64,000 bases of DNA from Branchiostoma floridae (Eukaryota; Chordata; Leptocardii; Amphioxiformes; Branchiostomatidae): contig NC_049979.1 of NCBI RefSeq assembly GCF_000003815.2, positions 11,750,471-11,814,470 of the forward strand, in the 5' to 3' direction. The notes below the pieces were generated by a model. That model had not been told where the DNA came from and did not search any database. It saw only the letters and a program-made list of their open reading frames with translations. Within the stretch, counting starts at the first letter, position 1; the number at the start of each line of letters is the position of its first letter. The position numbers and the translations under genes were made by a program. This document shows, in pieces, positions 54,061 to 64,000 of the stretch.

Positions 54061-55476
54061 ATGGCCATCAAACTGTTCCTGACGGTGGGACTGGTGTTTC
54101 TGGCGGCAGGCACAGCAGCGGAGAGGCTCGAAGGTGGGTTCAGGTGCTGTCAATCAAATGTCCCAGAAGTACAACAACAATGCGCAATACCTTTTAGACT
54201 CAGTACAGGAAACTTGGTAGTTTCCACTCACATTTCAAACTTGAGAAAACTGATAATTTTACTTTGTTATTGTAATTCTGGAAAAGATGGCGTCTTGAAC
54301 TGGTCAACCAGTAACTTTACAGCTGTACTGTATTTGATAGACTACGATTTTACATAAAACAAAAATATTTTGCAGAACGTGGGACAATTCATTAACTACT
54401 GCCTTCAAAGAAAAAGTCAAACCCAACAATTGTACACGTAGTACACTGTACCGTATAGTGTCATTAGTGTTAGATTTAATGAGTGTGTGCTCCATCAATT
54501 TACTCTTACTTGAGAATGCACATGCATGATTTTGCAAATTAAAACAATATAATTTGTTTCTTTTCAACTTGGAGAAGAGGGAAGTAGCATGGCCGATGAA
54601 CAAGGGGAGAAGTCAAAGGATGTCCCCGGTAAGGCTTCTGTTTACGCCTTCTCACTTCTGTTTTTGAAGGCTCTCCCTACGTTTTAATATCATAACGCTT
54701 CTGTCATCGTTGATTCCGCAATGGTAAACGAAATCAAGTGGATATTGTAGTTAACCTACTTGATGTGTGAGAAAATCCTGCTGACAATAATCAAACTTAC
54801 CTTTCAGCTGAGAAACGGGTGCAGGACGCACGGGGTTCTAGTAAGTATTCTGTACTCGTCACTGTAACGTTACATGTGATATAACATGGAAGAAATGGCA
54901 CAACAAAATGCACTATGGACATTGTGGTATAATTATTATTGCCTTCGCCTAGAAGGTTAAGCAAACGATTGCCCCGCCAGGGCTTGTTGATTGGATCTGT
55001 ATGTAGGTCAACAGCATATAACTCGAGAAGTTGCGGATGGATCTTGTTGATATTTGGTAGTTATGTAGCGGTTGTGGAAAGGGAGGTCAAGTTCAAAAGT
55101 GGTTTACCTTGCGTTTTCTTACGGTTCTACAGCGGGCTTTGTAGTTTTGAGTGTTTGTCTGTGGACAACATAACTGGAGAAGTTGTGAATGGATCTTGTT
55201 CTCATTCCAGGCGGCTGGACCCGCTGGTTCGACCGCGACGACCCGCTCCCAACAGCAGATTACGAGGCGCTCTGCGAACTCCGGATCGAGAACCCCGGCA
55301 AGATCTGCGACAGGCCCTCCGGCATCCAGGCCCGAGTCAAAGGGAAGAACACCCCAGCCTCGGAGACGAGGGAGTACTTCGTGAAGTTCAGCCCCCACGA
55401 GGGACTCGTCTGCATGGACGCGCACCAGTTGGACCGCCGATGCGAGGACTACGAAGTGCGCTTCTGGTGCCCGTAG
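54061..55476 (+). CDS. Secreted Mucin2_WxxW-domain protein
   Basis: Four coding exons, 54061-54133, 54578-54628, 54808-54840 and 55211-55476, splice in frame to about 140 aa. Residues 1-20 (MAIKLFLTVGLVFLAAGTAA) are a clear signal peptide. A short charged, disordered linker (about 25-52) is coded by two small exons. The last exon encodes one complete WxxW domain, GWTRWFDRDDP, then LCELRIENPGKICDRPSG and a closing CEDYEVRFWCP. This is the domain seen in gel-forming mucins and in cartilage intermediate layer protein, thought to be extracellular. The exon 2 acceptor is a NAGNAG site: AG ending at 54574 or 54577 both keep frame and differ by one residue. Function is unknown beyond secretion. Confidence 0.87.
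54955..55205 (+). repeat. Duplicated AACTGGAGAAGTTG-type repeat beside the WxxW exon
   Basis: A block with ATAACTCGAGAAGTTGCGGA and GGATCTTGTTGATATTTGG near 55017-55060 recurs, shorter, as ATAACTGGAGAAGTTGTGAA and GGATCTTGTT near 55169-55200. The second copy runs up to ten bases before the acceptor of the WxxW exon. I recall similar wording in dispersed repeats of marine invertebrates, but the class is not certain. Confidence 0.55.
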
Positions 55477-57944
55477 TGAGCAAACAGCATGCGATATGAC
55501 ATTTTTGCATTAACGTAACAGGCATACTCACAATACGCACCTCATACGCATCTCAATCGTTTTGTCAGTTTTAGGTATGCAGGCAATGCGCACAGTCATT
55601 TTTGTCATCTTTGTCAGACTAGGCCATGCTGGTTTGATGATGTGGATAATTGATGCGAGAATGAAAAAAAAAATGTTTTGCAAAAAGTTGCCTTCAGTAT
55701 GCAATCTTAGTGGCCAGAAGGGTTGCCATAAAAGACTTAACACACTGAGTGAGGTATACTTAACACTAGATTTTCATGTTGTAATTTCAGATCTTCTTTG
55801 AAGTGGGAATTTACTTGTTTACATTATATGACATTAGCATCTGTTTCAGCATTTTAAATCTACGGCATATAAATACTCTCTTTACAGCTCCTTTATACGA
55901 TTTATAGTGTAGTTGAAATCTTGTTGTTTTACTTTTTGGAAACGGACGAAAGTTGATGCCATCTATATGATCAAATCAATATGACCTTATTGGAGCAACA
56001 AATATAACTCTGCTGGATTTAATTTACTTTGCTCACTTATATAGATAGAAGCAAATGTGATAGAAGAACTTTATTGCGCAACGATCGTACACGGTACAAT
56101 GTATGGCAAAAAAAGAAGAAGAAACAAACTTATCATCCTAATTACTAAAACAAGTATCAAACTTAGTACATATGCAGATTATGAATATAGAATGAAATTG
56201 GAATCCTAATTTCTAGAAGAATAAGAGCTAGCTCAAATCATTGATATTGTATTACAATCGAGTGGGGCTAATTATGAGTTTCGGCATTTTTTCTTATGAC
56301 AAAGCAGTCTTTTATATATTTACCTATTTTAGCATTGTGGGAGTTGTTACATCTGAATATATAATCAAATCTGTCTGTATCATTGCGTCTCTTAAATGAT
56401 ATGAGATTCATGTATGGAATTTTGAAAGGGTAAATTTTTTAAACACAGAAAATACTAGTAAACAGTATGTTAATCTCTAACAATTTGGAATAGTCCATTT
56501 TTGTGTTCCCGGTTAAATGGCTTTGTTGACGTGTCAGTTTCGTGACTGCTCACCAAATGGGATGTTCTACTGATTTGGTGGCATGACGTATGGCTTGCTG
56601 TGACAAGATTTGTAAAAGAGATGCAAAATTAAAGGTTTAAGGTCTTCAGTATTTTTCATTTTGAGCTCATCCCATAAGATGTGTGAATGTGAAGAAATGT
56701 GGTAAAAACGCAATACTTACTCCAATATATGATCACATTGTGAAAAGCAAAATAGTGATCCGAAGTTTCTAGAATTTGACTGTTGACCCTTTTGTGGCCC
56801 CACCAAGTTAATCCTGTACCATTTCCCTGGGTTCAATGGGAAATATGCACCTTTCATGACAGAAAATTCAATAACGTTTTTCTGTGTCTACCATTACTTA
56901 TCTTACAAGTTTGTTTTTACAGTTACAGTCTAGTTCTAAGCTGCAAAAGACCTCCCCACATAGTCACTGAGAAGCACAAATGATTTTGTCCCCTTCTACT
57001 AAATGACTTCTGAATTCAGACTGAAGCCTTGCTGAAGATAGCCTGAGGGTTCGAATACCAAAGTGAAGACCGCCCTTTTGATATACGTTTAGAGTATCAA
57101 GATCTGAACATGACTTGTTTTGCCAAAAACGACCCGTCATTTGTATCTTCCAGGTTAGTTTTGACCACATAATGCTCTTTAGACACCTCTGCAAGTGTGC
57201 AAACACCGAAGTCGCACAGAGCCGAATAGAAAAGACCTGGCAAGGTAAAAGTGTTGACCTGTGATTGCTATCATTACATCGCGCCATCTTGTGTGTGAAA
57301 TTGGACTCTCTGTCCTCGGAATCCCTGCGATTTGGGGTCCTTTGTGGACTTCTCTGGGTTTATTTGTTTGTTTATTTATTTATTTGTTTGAACCTTTATT
57401 TATTCAAGAAGCTAAATGAGGTACGGCAGCGGAACTTCCAGTTTTCATATTTCGTGTCCTGGACATGCTATGGTCATGATTTTTGGGTAGTTCTTGAGTG
57501 GCATAGTCTGGGTCCATTATAAGCAGCTAGTTCTGGAATTGCAGTCTGGGTTTTGGCGTGGATTTCTTTTTGTCATCATACAAGTTTGGCTGGCGGCCCA
57601 AAAGAGAAAAACCGGCAAAAAAAACGTATAAAAAGACGTCAAAATCAAGCCAACACGCCTGCTTGGAGAGTAGTAACGCTACATCCTTTCAACTGTGTGT
57701 TTTAGCTACTCTTAACATTTACATAAGTCCCTTTTCTTAGGGATGAAATGAATATAGTGGAGGCAAAGATATAAACCGTGACTAAAAAAAACTCTCAACA
57801 ACAGAAAGACGCAGCAAAAGTACATGCAAATCTATCAAACCTGTCAAACCGGTTTTCTTAATTCCAAATTCCTGTTGTCGACATGCCATTACGATTGCCC
57901 TGCTGTAGACTGTAGCCTGTGAGGAAGGAGACAGGTATCGTGGC
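55477..57944. other. Intergenic region between the WxxW gene and IPMK
   Basis: Mostly AT-rich with no supported gene. A block near 56072-56110 (ACTTTATTGCGCAACGAT) looks like the 3' end of a retroelement on the minus strand. A low-complexity TTTATTTATT run lies near 57358-57415. A solo terminus of the CTCCAAGCAGAG MITE family ends near 57672 (CCTGCTTGGAGAGTA). The last few hundred bases should hold the IPMK promoter; a YY1-like AAGATGGCG on the minus strand is at about 57281-57289. Confidence 0.4.
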
Positions 57945-60900
57945 ATGGCTGTGAGCAGTGAGACGCCCTGGAAAAACCAACTTGACCTTGGAAATGCGAG
58001 GAAAACTCCGGACAAAAGCAGAGCAGGTGAAGGGGTGTGTACCCCTCCCCTGCCCCGGCGGTGCCGCCCGCTCGAACACCAAGTCGCCGGGCACCGATAT
58101 GGACAGGGGAAGACTAAGAAAGGTCAGGATAAATTTCTCAGAACAGAACTAACAAGAACACTTGGTCCTTGATTTATAAAGCAAGCACTGAGTACTGGTA
58201 TATTGTAGCAAGGAGGTGCATTTGTTTTCATGATCAGCTTGTATGTAATTATGTTTCTGACTCAGTGTGTCACTTTGGAAGTGTTGCCATACTGACCTCG
58301 CATTTCAAACCGGTCGGGCTGTTTGTGGAAACCAAGCTTATAAGCTTATAAAGTTATATCTGATATAACGTCCTTGTGGAAACGAATAATAGAAATGTAT
58401 ACTTAAAAACATACACAAATGATACCCACGACTATTCCTTTTACGCCTTGTGTATTGGAAGACAACAAACTACACAAGACGTACCATATAATACTTTCCG
58501 TTCCCGAAAGCTGCCCGACCGGACCCGGTTTGGGAATGTGGCCAAACGGGTGAAGTCTGTCATCTCCCAAATCCTTGTTCTGAGATTCTCTCATTGTGTC
58601 AAGTCCAAATTTCAGACCGTCACTGATACAGATTTACAGACTTTAAAAAAAAAATAGGAATAGTCTTACCACAGCATTTCAAGACGTTGAAAGTTACTTT
58701 AATGTACATTCTGTACTTTATGTATCTTTCAGTGGCACGAATTCATGCCCAGGTCTGGACACACCTAGATATCGTTATAGACAACACTTGTATTGTCCTT
58801 TCGGAGTGGGGCGTAAATGAGGGGGGTGTGTGTATGAAGGAGCTTGACAGTTGGCCTCAAGAGTGAAACCACTTCGACTAAAAGAACTCAACACTGTTAT
58901 ACAGAAGTAGGAAGGACCTGATGTGCTAAGCGAGATGCATTTGCACTACCACTACCTACTTGTACATGTACTTGAAAAAGCATCATGGATCATGCTTAGA
59001 GGATGACTGCTTGACTTTCGCCTTTTTTCATTTTCCAGGCATGTTACAACACGATGATGGGACAGTACTGAAGGCCCTCCAGCCGCCGCCCCTTGGGCAG
59101 AGAGAACTCGGGTTCTACCAGAAGATTTTTCAGGAGGAGAGCACCAACAGTCAGGACCTTCTCACCTTGAGACAGTTCATGCCAAAGTACCTGGGCAAGT
59201 TCGTTCCTGAGGACGACCAATCACGTATCCTTTCGTCAGGTTGATAGTTACGTAACGAATAAAGGAAACATTACCTGTTGTTATTGTTGACCTAGTCTGT
59301 GTAACACAAACTCCGCTGTCCAGGGCTGTAACTGGCCCCTTCTAGGGGGCCGGCGGATGTTTGGCGGGCTGCTATAAGCCAGATTTAATCAGGCTAGTTG
59401 TTGACCTTAACCTTACGCAGAGGTTTTTATCAGGCTGGAGGACATCACCAGAAAGTTCCGCCAGCCCTGTATTCTGGATGTCAAGGTGAACGATAGAGAT
59501 CCGAATTGAAAGAAGAATCTAAATAAAGATTTCAGGACAAATACACATTCTAAGCGTAATATAAGCATTATGCAGTTTTGCGAGCTGTGCAACTTTCGTT
59601 TGAGGCTCTGAAACATGCAGTGGCACATCAAGCCTGCATCATTGGTGGATTGCAGTTTATCTTGTTCATTTTACTTTTATACCATGAGAAGAGAATGATG
59701 GGATGATACATCTAGCATTAAAAGTTTAGTAGCGATGGCACTGACAAGAGCATGTCAGTAATACAACAGTGTATCTACTAAGACCAAGGATGTAACGTCC
59801 TTGCTAAGACTAAGTGAGAGGCACACTGATGACTTTATTTTCTCGTGTCAAAACTCAGGTGGGAAGAAGAAGACGCCCTGATTTTAACCCCAAGCGAGAG
59901 AAGACGAGATATCCACCTCTTGACCTTCTGGGGTTTCAACTAATGGGAATGAGGGTAGGTCCTGTCTCAGATTAACATGAAAATTCTGTTGACAATTGCT
60001 GACCCTTTTTCCCACCTTCCATTTGTCTTTGTCCTAGTGTAGGGCGGTAAGAAGAGTATGAACTGAGCGAAGTTCTGGGGAGTGGGTTCGAATTTGCGTA
60101 GGAGAATGTGGTTGGACAAAAAACTAGCAAGCCTTCCCTTTAGCTAAAAATCTCGCCACTGCAACAGATGAAAGAAAACTTACTAAGCACGATAAAGAAA
60201 CCACATCAAGCTATTCGTCTGATCTAAAAAGACTGGAATATACAAAAACTTTTACAGTAATCTAACTGGTTTTATTTTACAGATCTATAAGAGGAAAACA
60301 GGTGAGGTGGCGTGCTATGACAAGGAATACGGGAGAAGCCTTGATGAAAACCATGTCGGCATTGGTGAGAAAATTACTTTTTGTGCATTATCACTTTATG
60401 TTTGTTTGATTTACTGTTGAAAGAGACTATTGACAACAATATATGAAATATGAATATGACGTTGTTGTAACCTGATTTCCATTCTGCTTCTTTTGAGAAG
60501 AAGGGAAATAATTTGGTTCCATACGAGACAAGTTCAGAATGATGTTCGTTTCTTATCACAATCGTAACCATTTCTTTATTCCTACAGGTCTGACTAAATA
60601 CCTGACCATGGACGGGACCTGTCCGCTGCAAGTCCGAGTGTTACAGGCCATCTTGTGTCGTCTGGATAAAATCAAACAGTTCATCAAGACTCAGTCTCAG
60701 ATCTGCCTCTTCTCAAGCTCTCTCCTCATCGTTTACGAGGGAGAGCCAGAGAAAGCCATAGAGAAACCCACATTCAACTCCCCTAAGAACAGCACAGAAT
60801 ACTCCACACATAAACTCCTAACAGGCACCAGCCGTTCGTTGTGCTCAGTCACTCTAGCAAGTGATAACGTATCTTTCAGTGATCAAACGCACCACTTGTC

Positions 60901-61348
60901 TAATTCTGAGGTATCACATTCCAAGGGAGATAAAAATGTTGCAGACGTTTCTAGAGAACGAGTTTTGGTACCGAGACTAGGGCAAATTCTGTCACAAGAT
61001 ATCTTTGGTTCGGTGCAGGAGGTGGCAAAGGCAAAGGCAAAGAGTGTCAACGGATCACATACACACGAGTCCAGTCAAGGGGTTAATGGCAATCCAAAGT
61101 CACTCGAACAAGCTTTCACAGCCACAGGTCACTCAGGTTCACCGAGAGACATGGCTTATAGATCAACACCGGTAGAGGATGGGTTATCCCGTCCAATCAG
61201 GAATGGTGAGACAGACTGTATATCTCAGGCTATGATAGATGTGAGAATGATTGACTTTGCCCACGTGTATCCGTCGGACCATATTGATGAGAACTACCTT
61301 TATGGTATAAAGAACTTGATAAGCTATCTAGAAAAGATAGCTTCGTGA
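57945..61348 (+). CDS. IPMK: Inositol polyphosphate multikinase (IPMK)
   Basis: Phosphorylates inositol phosphates (IP3 to IP5) and PIP2, mainly in the nucleus. Six exons, 57945-58122, 59039-59224, 59421-59485, 59859-59954, 60283-60364 and 60588-61348, splice in frame to 455 aa (human 416). The substrate-binding PxxxDxKxG motif is present as PCILDVKVG (P137, D141, K143, G145), split by the exon 3/4 junction. The SSLL catalytic motif is SSSLLIVYEG (about 245-254) and the IDF motif is MIDFAHVYPSD (D425). The N-terminal EHQVAGHRYGQGK is characteristic of IPMK rather than IP6K or IP3K. The last exon carries about 160 disordered Ser/His/Gly-rich residues between SSLL and IDF, longer than in human. 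An AATAAA at 61409-61414 is 61 bp after the stop. Confidence 0.94.
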
Positions 61349-61408
61349 TCAATACAAACATGTCTGAAAGTCTCACGTTAGCAGAGAAAGAATATTGTAG
61401 CATTTGCC

Positions 61409-61414
61409 AATAAA
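61409..61414 (+). terminator. Candidate poly(A) signal of IPMK
   Basis: AATAAA 61 bp after the IPMK stop codon, implying a short 3' UTR; another AATAAA follows near 61527. Confidence 0.55.
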
Positions 61415-61606
61415 TCATGTAAATGAGGCCCTAATGTGTATGGTTTATATATATTATAATATTAACTTAAGAGGGACTTGCCATGACGTTGGTAGGTAAA
61501 TAATTTTAACTTCAAAATGCCACAAGAATAAAATTCCAATTAGATCGTAATTTACATAATTGATATATACTGTACTGACATTCTTTAGGATTTGTTATCT
61601 CCGGGT

Positions 61607-61630
61607 ATTCTCCGAGCAGAGGCTCCAGTC
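61607..61630 (+). mobile_element. Solo MITE terminus, CTCCAAGCAGAG family
   Basis: TATTCTCCGAGCAGAGGCTC matches the family terminus with one or two changes. No matching right end was found downstream before the next member, so it is a fragment. Confidence 0.45.
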
Positions 61631-62048
61631 GGTTAGGTGTGGTATGTCTAGTAGGTCCCGGGAATTCTTACGCATCAAGGAAAGCTCAGCCACTACTAAT
61701 CTACTATACAGGATCGCGGAGGTAACAACTACAGGCAGAACAGAAAATCTTAAATCAACTTGAAAATGAAAGGGAAATAGGGAACATTGGAGATACCAGT
61801 AGATTTGAATTTTTCATCAGCACATGTATAATGTGCTCTGCTATATCCTGTATAAAGCATCAGATATGTTTTTCAGCACCAAGGCTAGCACCATATATAT
61901 GCAAACAATGCCAAAGCGGTGGTGGGAGGGGCGGTCCGTTTGCTTGCAGCTCCCTGTGCGATTTCATAACATGACATCCATTCAAATTTATAGCTGACGT
62001 ATACTGCCTGTAGCCTCCTTCGATAGCGGGTACAGACACAACCTTCGC

Positions 62049-62205
62049 TACTCTCCAAGAAGAGGTTCGGCTCCGGCTGTTTTTGACGTGTCGTAGGCGT
62101 TGTTGTCGGGATTTCTACTGAGGGCTGTTTACCTAAAACAGTACAAAATAGAAAGCCCGACAAAAACGCATCAAACAGCCCGAGCCAAACCTCTGCATGC
62201 AGAGT
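62049..62205. mobile_element. 157-bp MITE, CTCCAAGCAGAG family
   Basis: The left arm TACTCTCCAAGAAGAGGTTC and the reverse-complemented right arm TACTCTGCATGCAGAGGTTT align for about 55 bp, further on through GGCTGTTT and TTGTCGGG. Each side carries ACCTTCG (62041-62047 and 62208-62214), a likely target duplication though offset by one to two bases from my element ends. No ORF. It lies about 560 bp upstream of the PSMC6 start. Confidence 0.75.
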
Positions 62206-62327
62206 ACACCTTCGTGGCATAATGACCTGGCCCATCTGTTGGAAATCGAGAATCAGCGCTTCAAACAATCGCAATCGCTCGTGGAAAGCCACGAAGGAGG
62301 CGATGTAACGTTAACGTTAGTATTCGA

Positions 62328-62465
62328 TATTCTCCAAACAGAGGTTTCGATCGGGGCATATTTAGTGCGGGCCAAGATTTCTTAGTAGCGGCTTCCTCCA
62401 GGAAGCAGACATATCAAAATCCCGGTCACTGATATCCTGCGACCGAAGCCTCTGCTTGGAGAATA
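62328..62465. mobile_element. 138-bp MITE, CTCCAAGCAGAG family
   Basis: TATTCTCCAAACAGAGGTTTC at the left (first 20 bases TATTCTCCAAACAGAGGTTT) and TATTCTCCAAGCAGAGGCTT as the reverse-complemented right end form clear terminal inverted repeats. The body resembles that of 25437-25547 (GGGGCATATTTAGTGCGGG, AGATTTCTTA). I find no convincing target duplication. Confidence 0.8.
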
Positions 62466-62760
62466 GCCAATAGCCTTTCATCTTTTATCAGGTTCCGTTA
62501 GCTGGACACCTGAGTAAATAGAGTGAATAACTGTTAGTAACGTTAGGGGTAAATAAATATGCAATAGTCCCGTGGTTCGCCTATTGGAATCTATGGTTAG
62601 CCGAGTCCACTAACATACTATTCAATCTATATAGCTGATTTCTACTATTTTTCGGCGCTCCACGGAGCCTGGCAGTGGCTACCACAGCTTGACTCATCTA
62701 GTGCAGTTACATTCAAATCCGAGAGGTGGCGCTGCAAATTTCCCACAGTGCAGTGCAAAA

Positions 62761-62869
62761 ATGACGGCGAGCAACATGGCCACCACTGACACCGCTCGGG
62801 AGAAAGGTCTCACGGACTATCGCAAAAAACTCCTGGAACACCGAGAGTTGGAGAGTCGGCTCAAAGAGA
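62761..62869 (+). CDS. PSMC6: PSMC6 / Rpt4 first coding exon (partial gene)
   Basis: First coding exon of the AAA-ATPase subunit Rpt4 (26S regulatory subunit 10B). The 36 complete codons end at a good donor, AGA|GTGAGT at 62869/62870, in phase 1. [20 protein letters not shown] matches the conserved Rpt4 N-terminal helix (human [20 protein letters not shown]), the start of the coiled coil that pairs with another Rpt subunit. Either ATG 62761 (A at -3) or ATG 62776 (AACATGGCC, strong context) may be used. The ATPase exons lie beyond the window, so the rest cannot be verified. The insert GCTGCAAATTTCCCACAG upstream suggests a TATA-less start. Confidence 0.85.
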
Positions 62870-63370
62870 GTGAGTAAAAGGAGAGTCTTAACTTTCCTGT
62901 GATACCTTCGCTTTGCCCATCGTTGGCCGCATTCACTTTGTAAAGATCAAACGAAGTAGTGCTGTACTCGCTGAGTCATTCGTATATGGACCTGAAGGGG
63001 GAGGGGGGCATGATTTCGAAGCTGTATAACCAGGTGGTTTTGAAAGTATACACGTTTTGTAAGTAAATAGTCCAAAGAAGACTCATTCTAGTAGAATGCT
63101 TATGCTCATGTAGAGTAAGTCTTCATTTCTGGCGCCATTTTTCAGTGAAAGTCCGTGGCACATGGGACACTGCGTGTGAGTTCACGTTTGTAAGCAAATT
63201 AATATAGGCTATATGCTCAAAAAACAAAAGTTACTCGCAACTGAATAGGTTTTGCAAACGACATATCAGATAGCAACCACTGTCTTTCATAAATAACTGA
63301 GACGAACATTTAAACCTTAACAAATATTATCTAGTGAGCTGCTTTCGATCTCTACAAGTCAGTCATTTAA
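62870..63370. other. PSMC6 intron 1, unassigned part
   Basis: No further PSMC6 exon could be found before the LINE fragment; the sequence lacks recognisable coding signal. Confidence 0.4.
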
Positions 63371-63900
63371 TGTTGTTGTTGTTGTTGTCCTTGTTTAACG
63401 TCTACTTCTCCGCTAGACATGGTCTCTTGGTGCTTTTTCTGCTGGGTGCTCTTAGATTTGTTGACCTCGCTGGTGCTTGTACTCTGGTGCTTTGCGTATG
63501 CGTGTTTGGGGTGTTCTAGACCTGCTCGGCGAACCTTCTCGTGTCTTCAATGTATTTGGTGAACGCCAAATACATCCTTTTGTTTGCTTCGTTCGTCAGG
63601 TCGCTTCGCATTCCTGCTAGGGACACAACATCCATCGTTCTTTCTTGTTGAGGGATTCCGTAGTCTTCATATATGTTGTCAATTTCTTTCATTAGATGTT
63701 GTCTGGTGTTCTCATATTTTGGGCATTCATACATGTAATGGTCTATCTTTTCCCTTGTACCGCATGTGCTACAGTTTGGTGTCTCCGTGGGGTCAATCCA
63801 GTTTTTGTAGGCGTTTAGCTCCGTGTGTCCACTCACGAGTTGGTTTATAGAGATCTGAGTCGTTCTTGACCCCCATGTGCTGCATTTCTTCTTCAAACTC
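63371..63900 (-). mobile_element. 3' fragment of a non-LTR retrotransposon (LINE) with ORF2 C-terminus
   Basis: A minus-strand open frame (63896 down to stop 63516) encodes about 126 residues with SINQLVSGHTELNAYKNWID, then CSTCGTREKIDHYMYECPKY. This GH..L...CxxC...H....C arrangement is the usual C-terminal end of LINE ORF2 after the RT/RNase H region. It is followed by a short 3' UTR ending in an (AAC)n-type tail (TTGTTGTTG on the plus strand near 63371-63386). The upstream part of ORF2 is not visible in the same frame through 64000, so the copy is 5'-truncated or frameshifted. It lies in PSMC6 intron 1, antisense to the gene. Confidence 0.75.
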
Positions 63901-64000
63901 AGGGGTCTCCCCAGAAAATTTTAGGGGAGTGGTGCTGGAGGCCGCGCTGTGGCCGATGCAACGTAACGCGTGGCTATGAGGGGGAGTGGTTCGGAGAGGC

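Noticed and set aside
56964-57287. 107-codon minus-strand ORF with an ideal AAGATGGCG start
   Set aside because: The translation resembles no family and the body looks like repeat-derived DNA; the start motif is better explained as a YY1 site. It could be a non-coding transcript divergent from IPMK, which I cannot show.

Overview
The window is eukaryotic nuclear DNA. Genes are intron-rich with GT-AG junctions that keep frame, UTRs carry AATAAA signals, CDSs are full-length chordate-type orthologues, and several families of non-autonomous DNA transposons plus tRNA-derived SINEs sit in introns and intergenic DNA. Compact introns, head-to-head housekeeping genes, a Mucin2_WxxW secreted protein and the repeat content fit a cephalochordate (amphioxus, Branchiostoma-like). 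The species is an inference; no sequence here names it.

Layout, left to right: TRAPPC4 (-, 723-1888) is divergent from PIGF (+, 2874-6573), whose intron 3 holds a tandem repeat with tRNA-like heads and a 100-N assembly gap. PIGF converges on seipin/BSCL2 (-, 7753-12433), which is divergent from poly(A) polymerase PAPOLA (+, 12963-23819, 21 exons reconstructed). At 26643-27311 lies an intronless ORF of unknown function. Next come a type II membrane protein with a short collagen-like stretch (+, 30884-37599) and, converging on it, FAM98 (-, 39540-47322). FAM98 is divergent from the proteasome lid subunit PSMD8/Rpn12 (+, 47748-51613). A secreted WxxW-domain protein (+, 54061-55476), inositol polyphosphate multikinase IPMK (+, 57945-61348) and the first exon of the proteasome ATPase PSMC6/Rpt4 (+, from 62761) follow. 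A LINE 3' fragment (-) ends the window.

The genes do not form one pathway. Most are housekeeping: ER/Golgi trafficking (TRAPPC4), GPI-anchor synthesis (PIGF), lipid droplets (BSCL2), mRNA 3' processing (PAPOLA), tRNA-ligase-associated RNA biology (FAM98), proteasome (PSMD8, PSMC6) and inositol phosphates (IPMK). Three head-to-head pairs share short intergenic regions that probably act as bidirectional promoters.

The most unusual structures are mobile DNA: a 2.08-kb foldback-like element (32711-34788) with arrays of a TTTCGTTAC motif as terminal inverted repeats and a 9-bp target duplication; a MITE family with TAGCC termini, one copy with a perfect 9-bp target duplication; a second MITE family with CTCCAAGCAGAG termini found at six places; and two adjacent Harbinger-like MITEs flanked by TAA. 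All exon boundaries and domain calls were made by eye from the sequence and remembered family features, without database searches.
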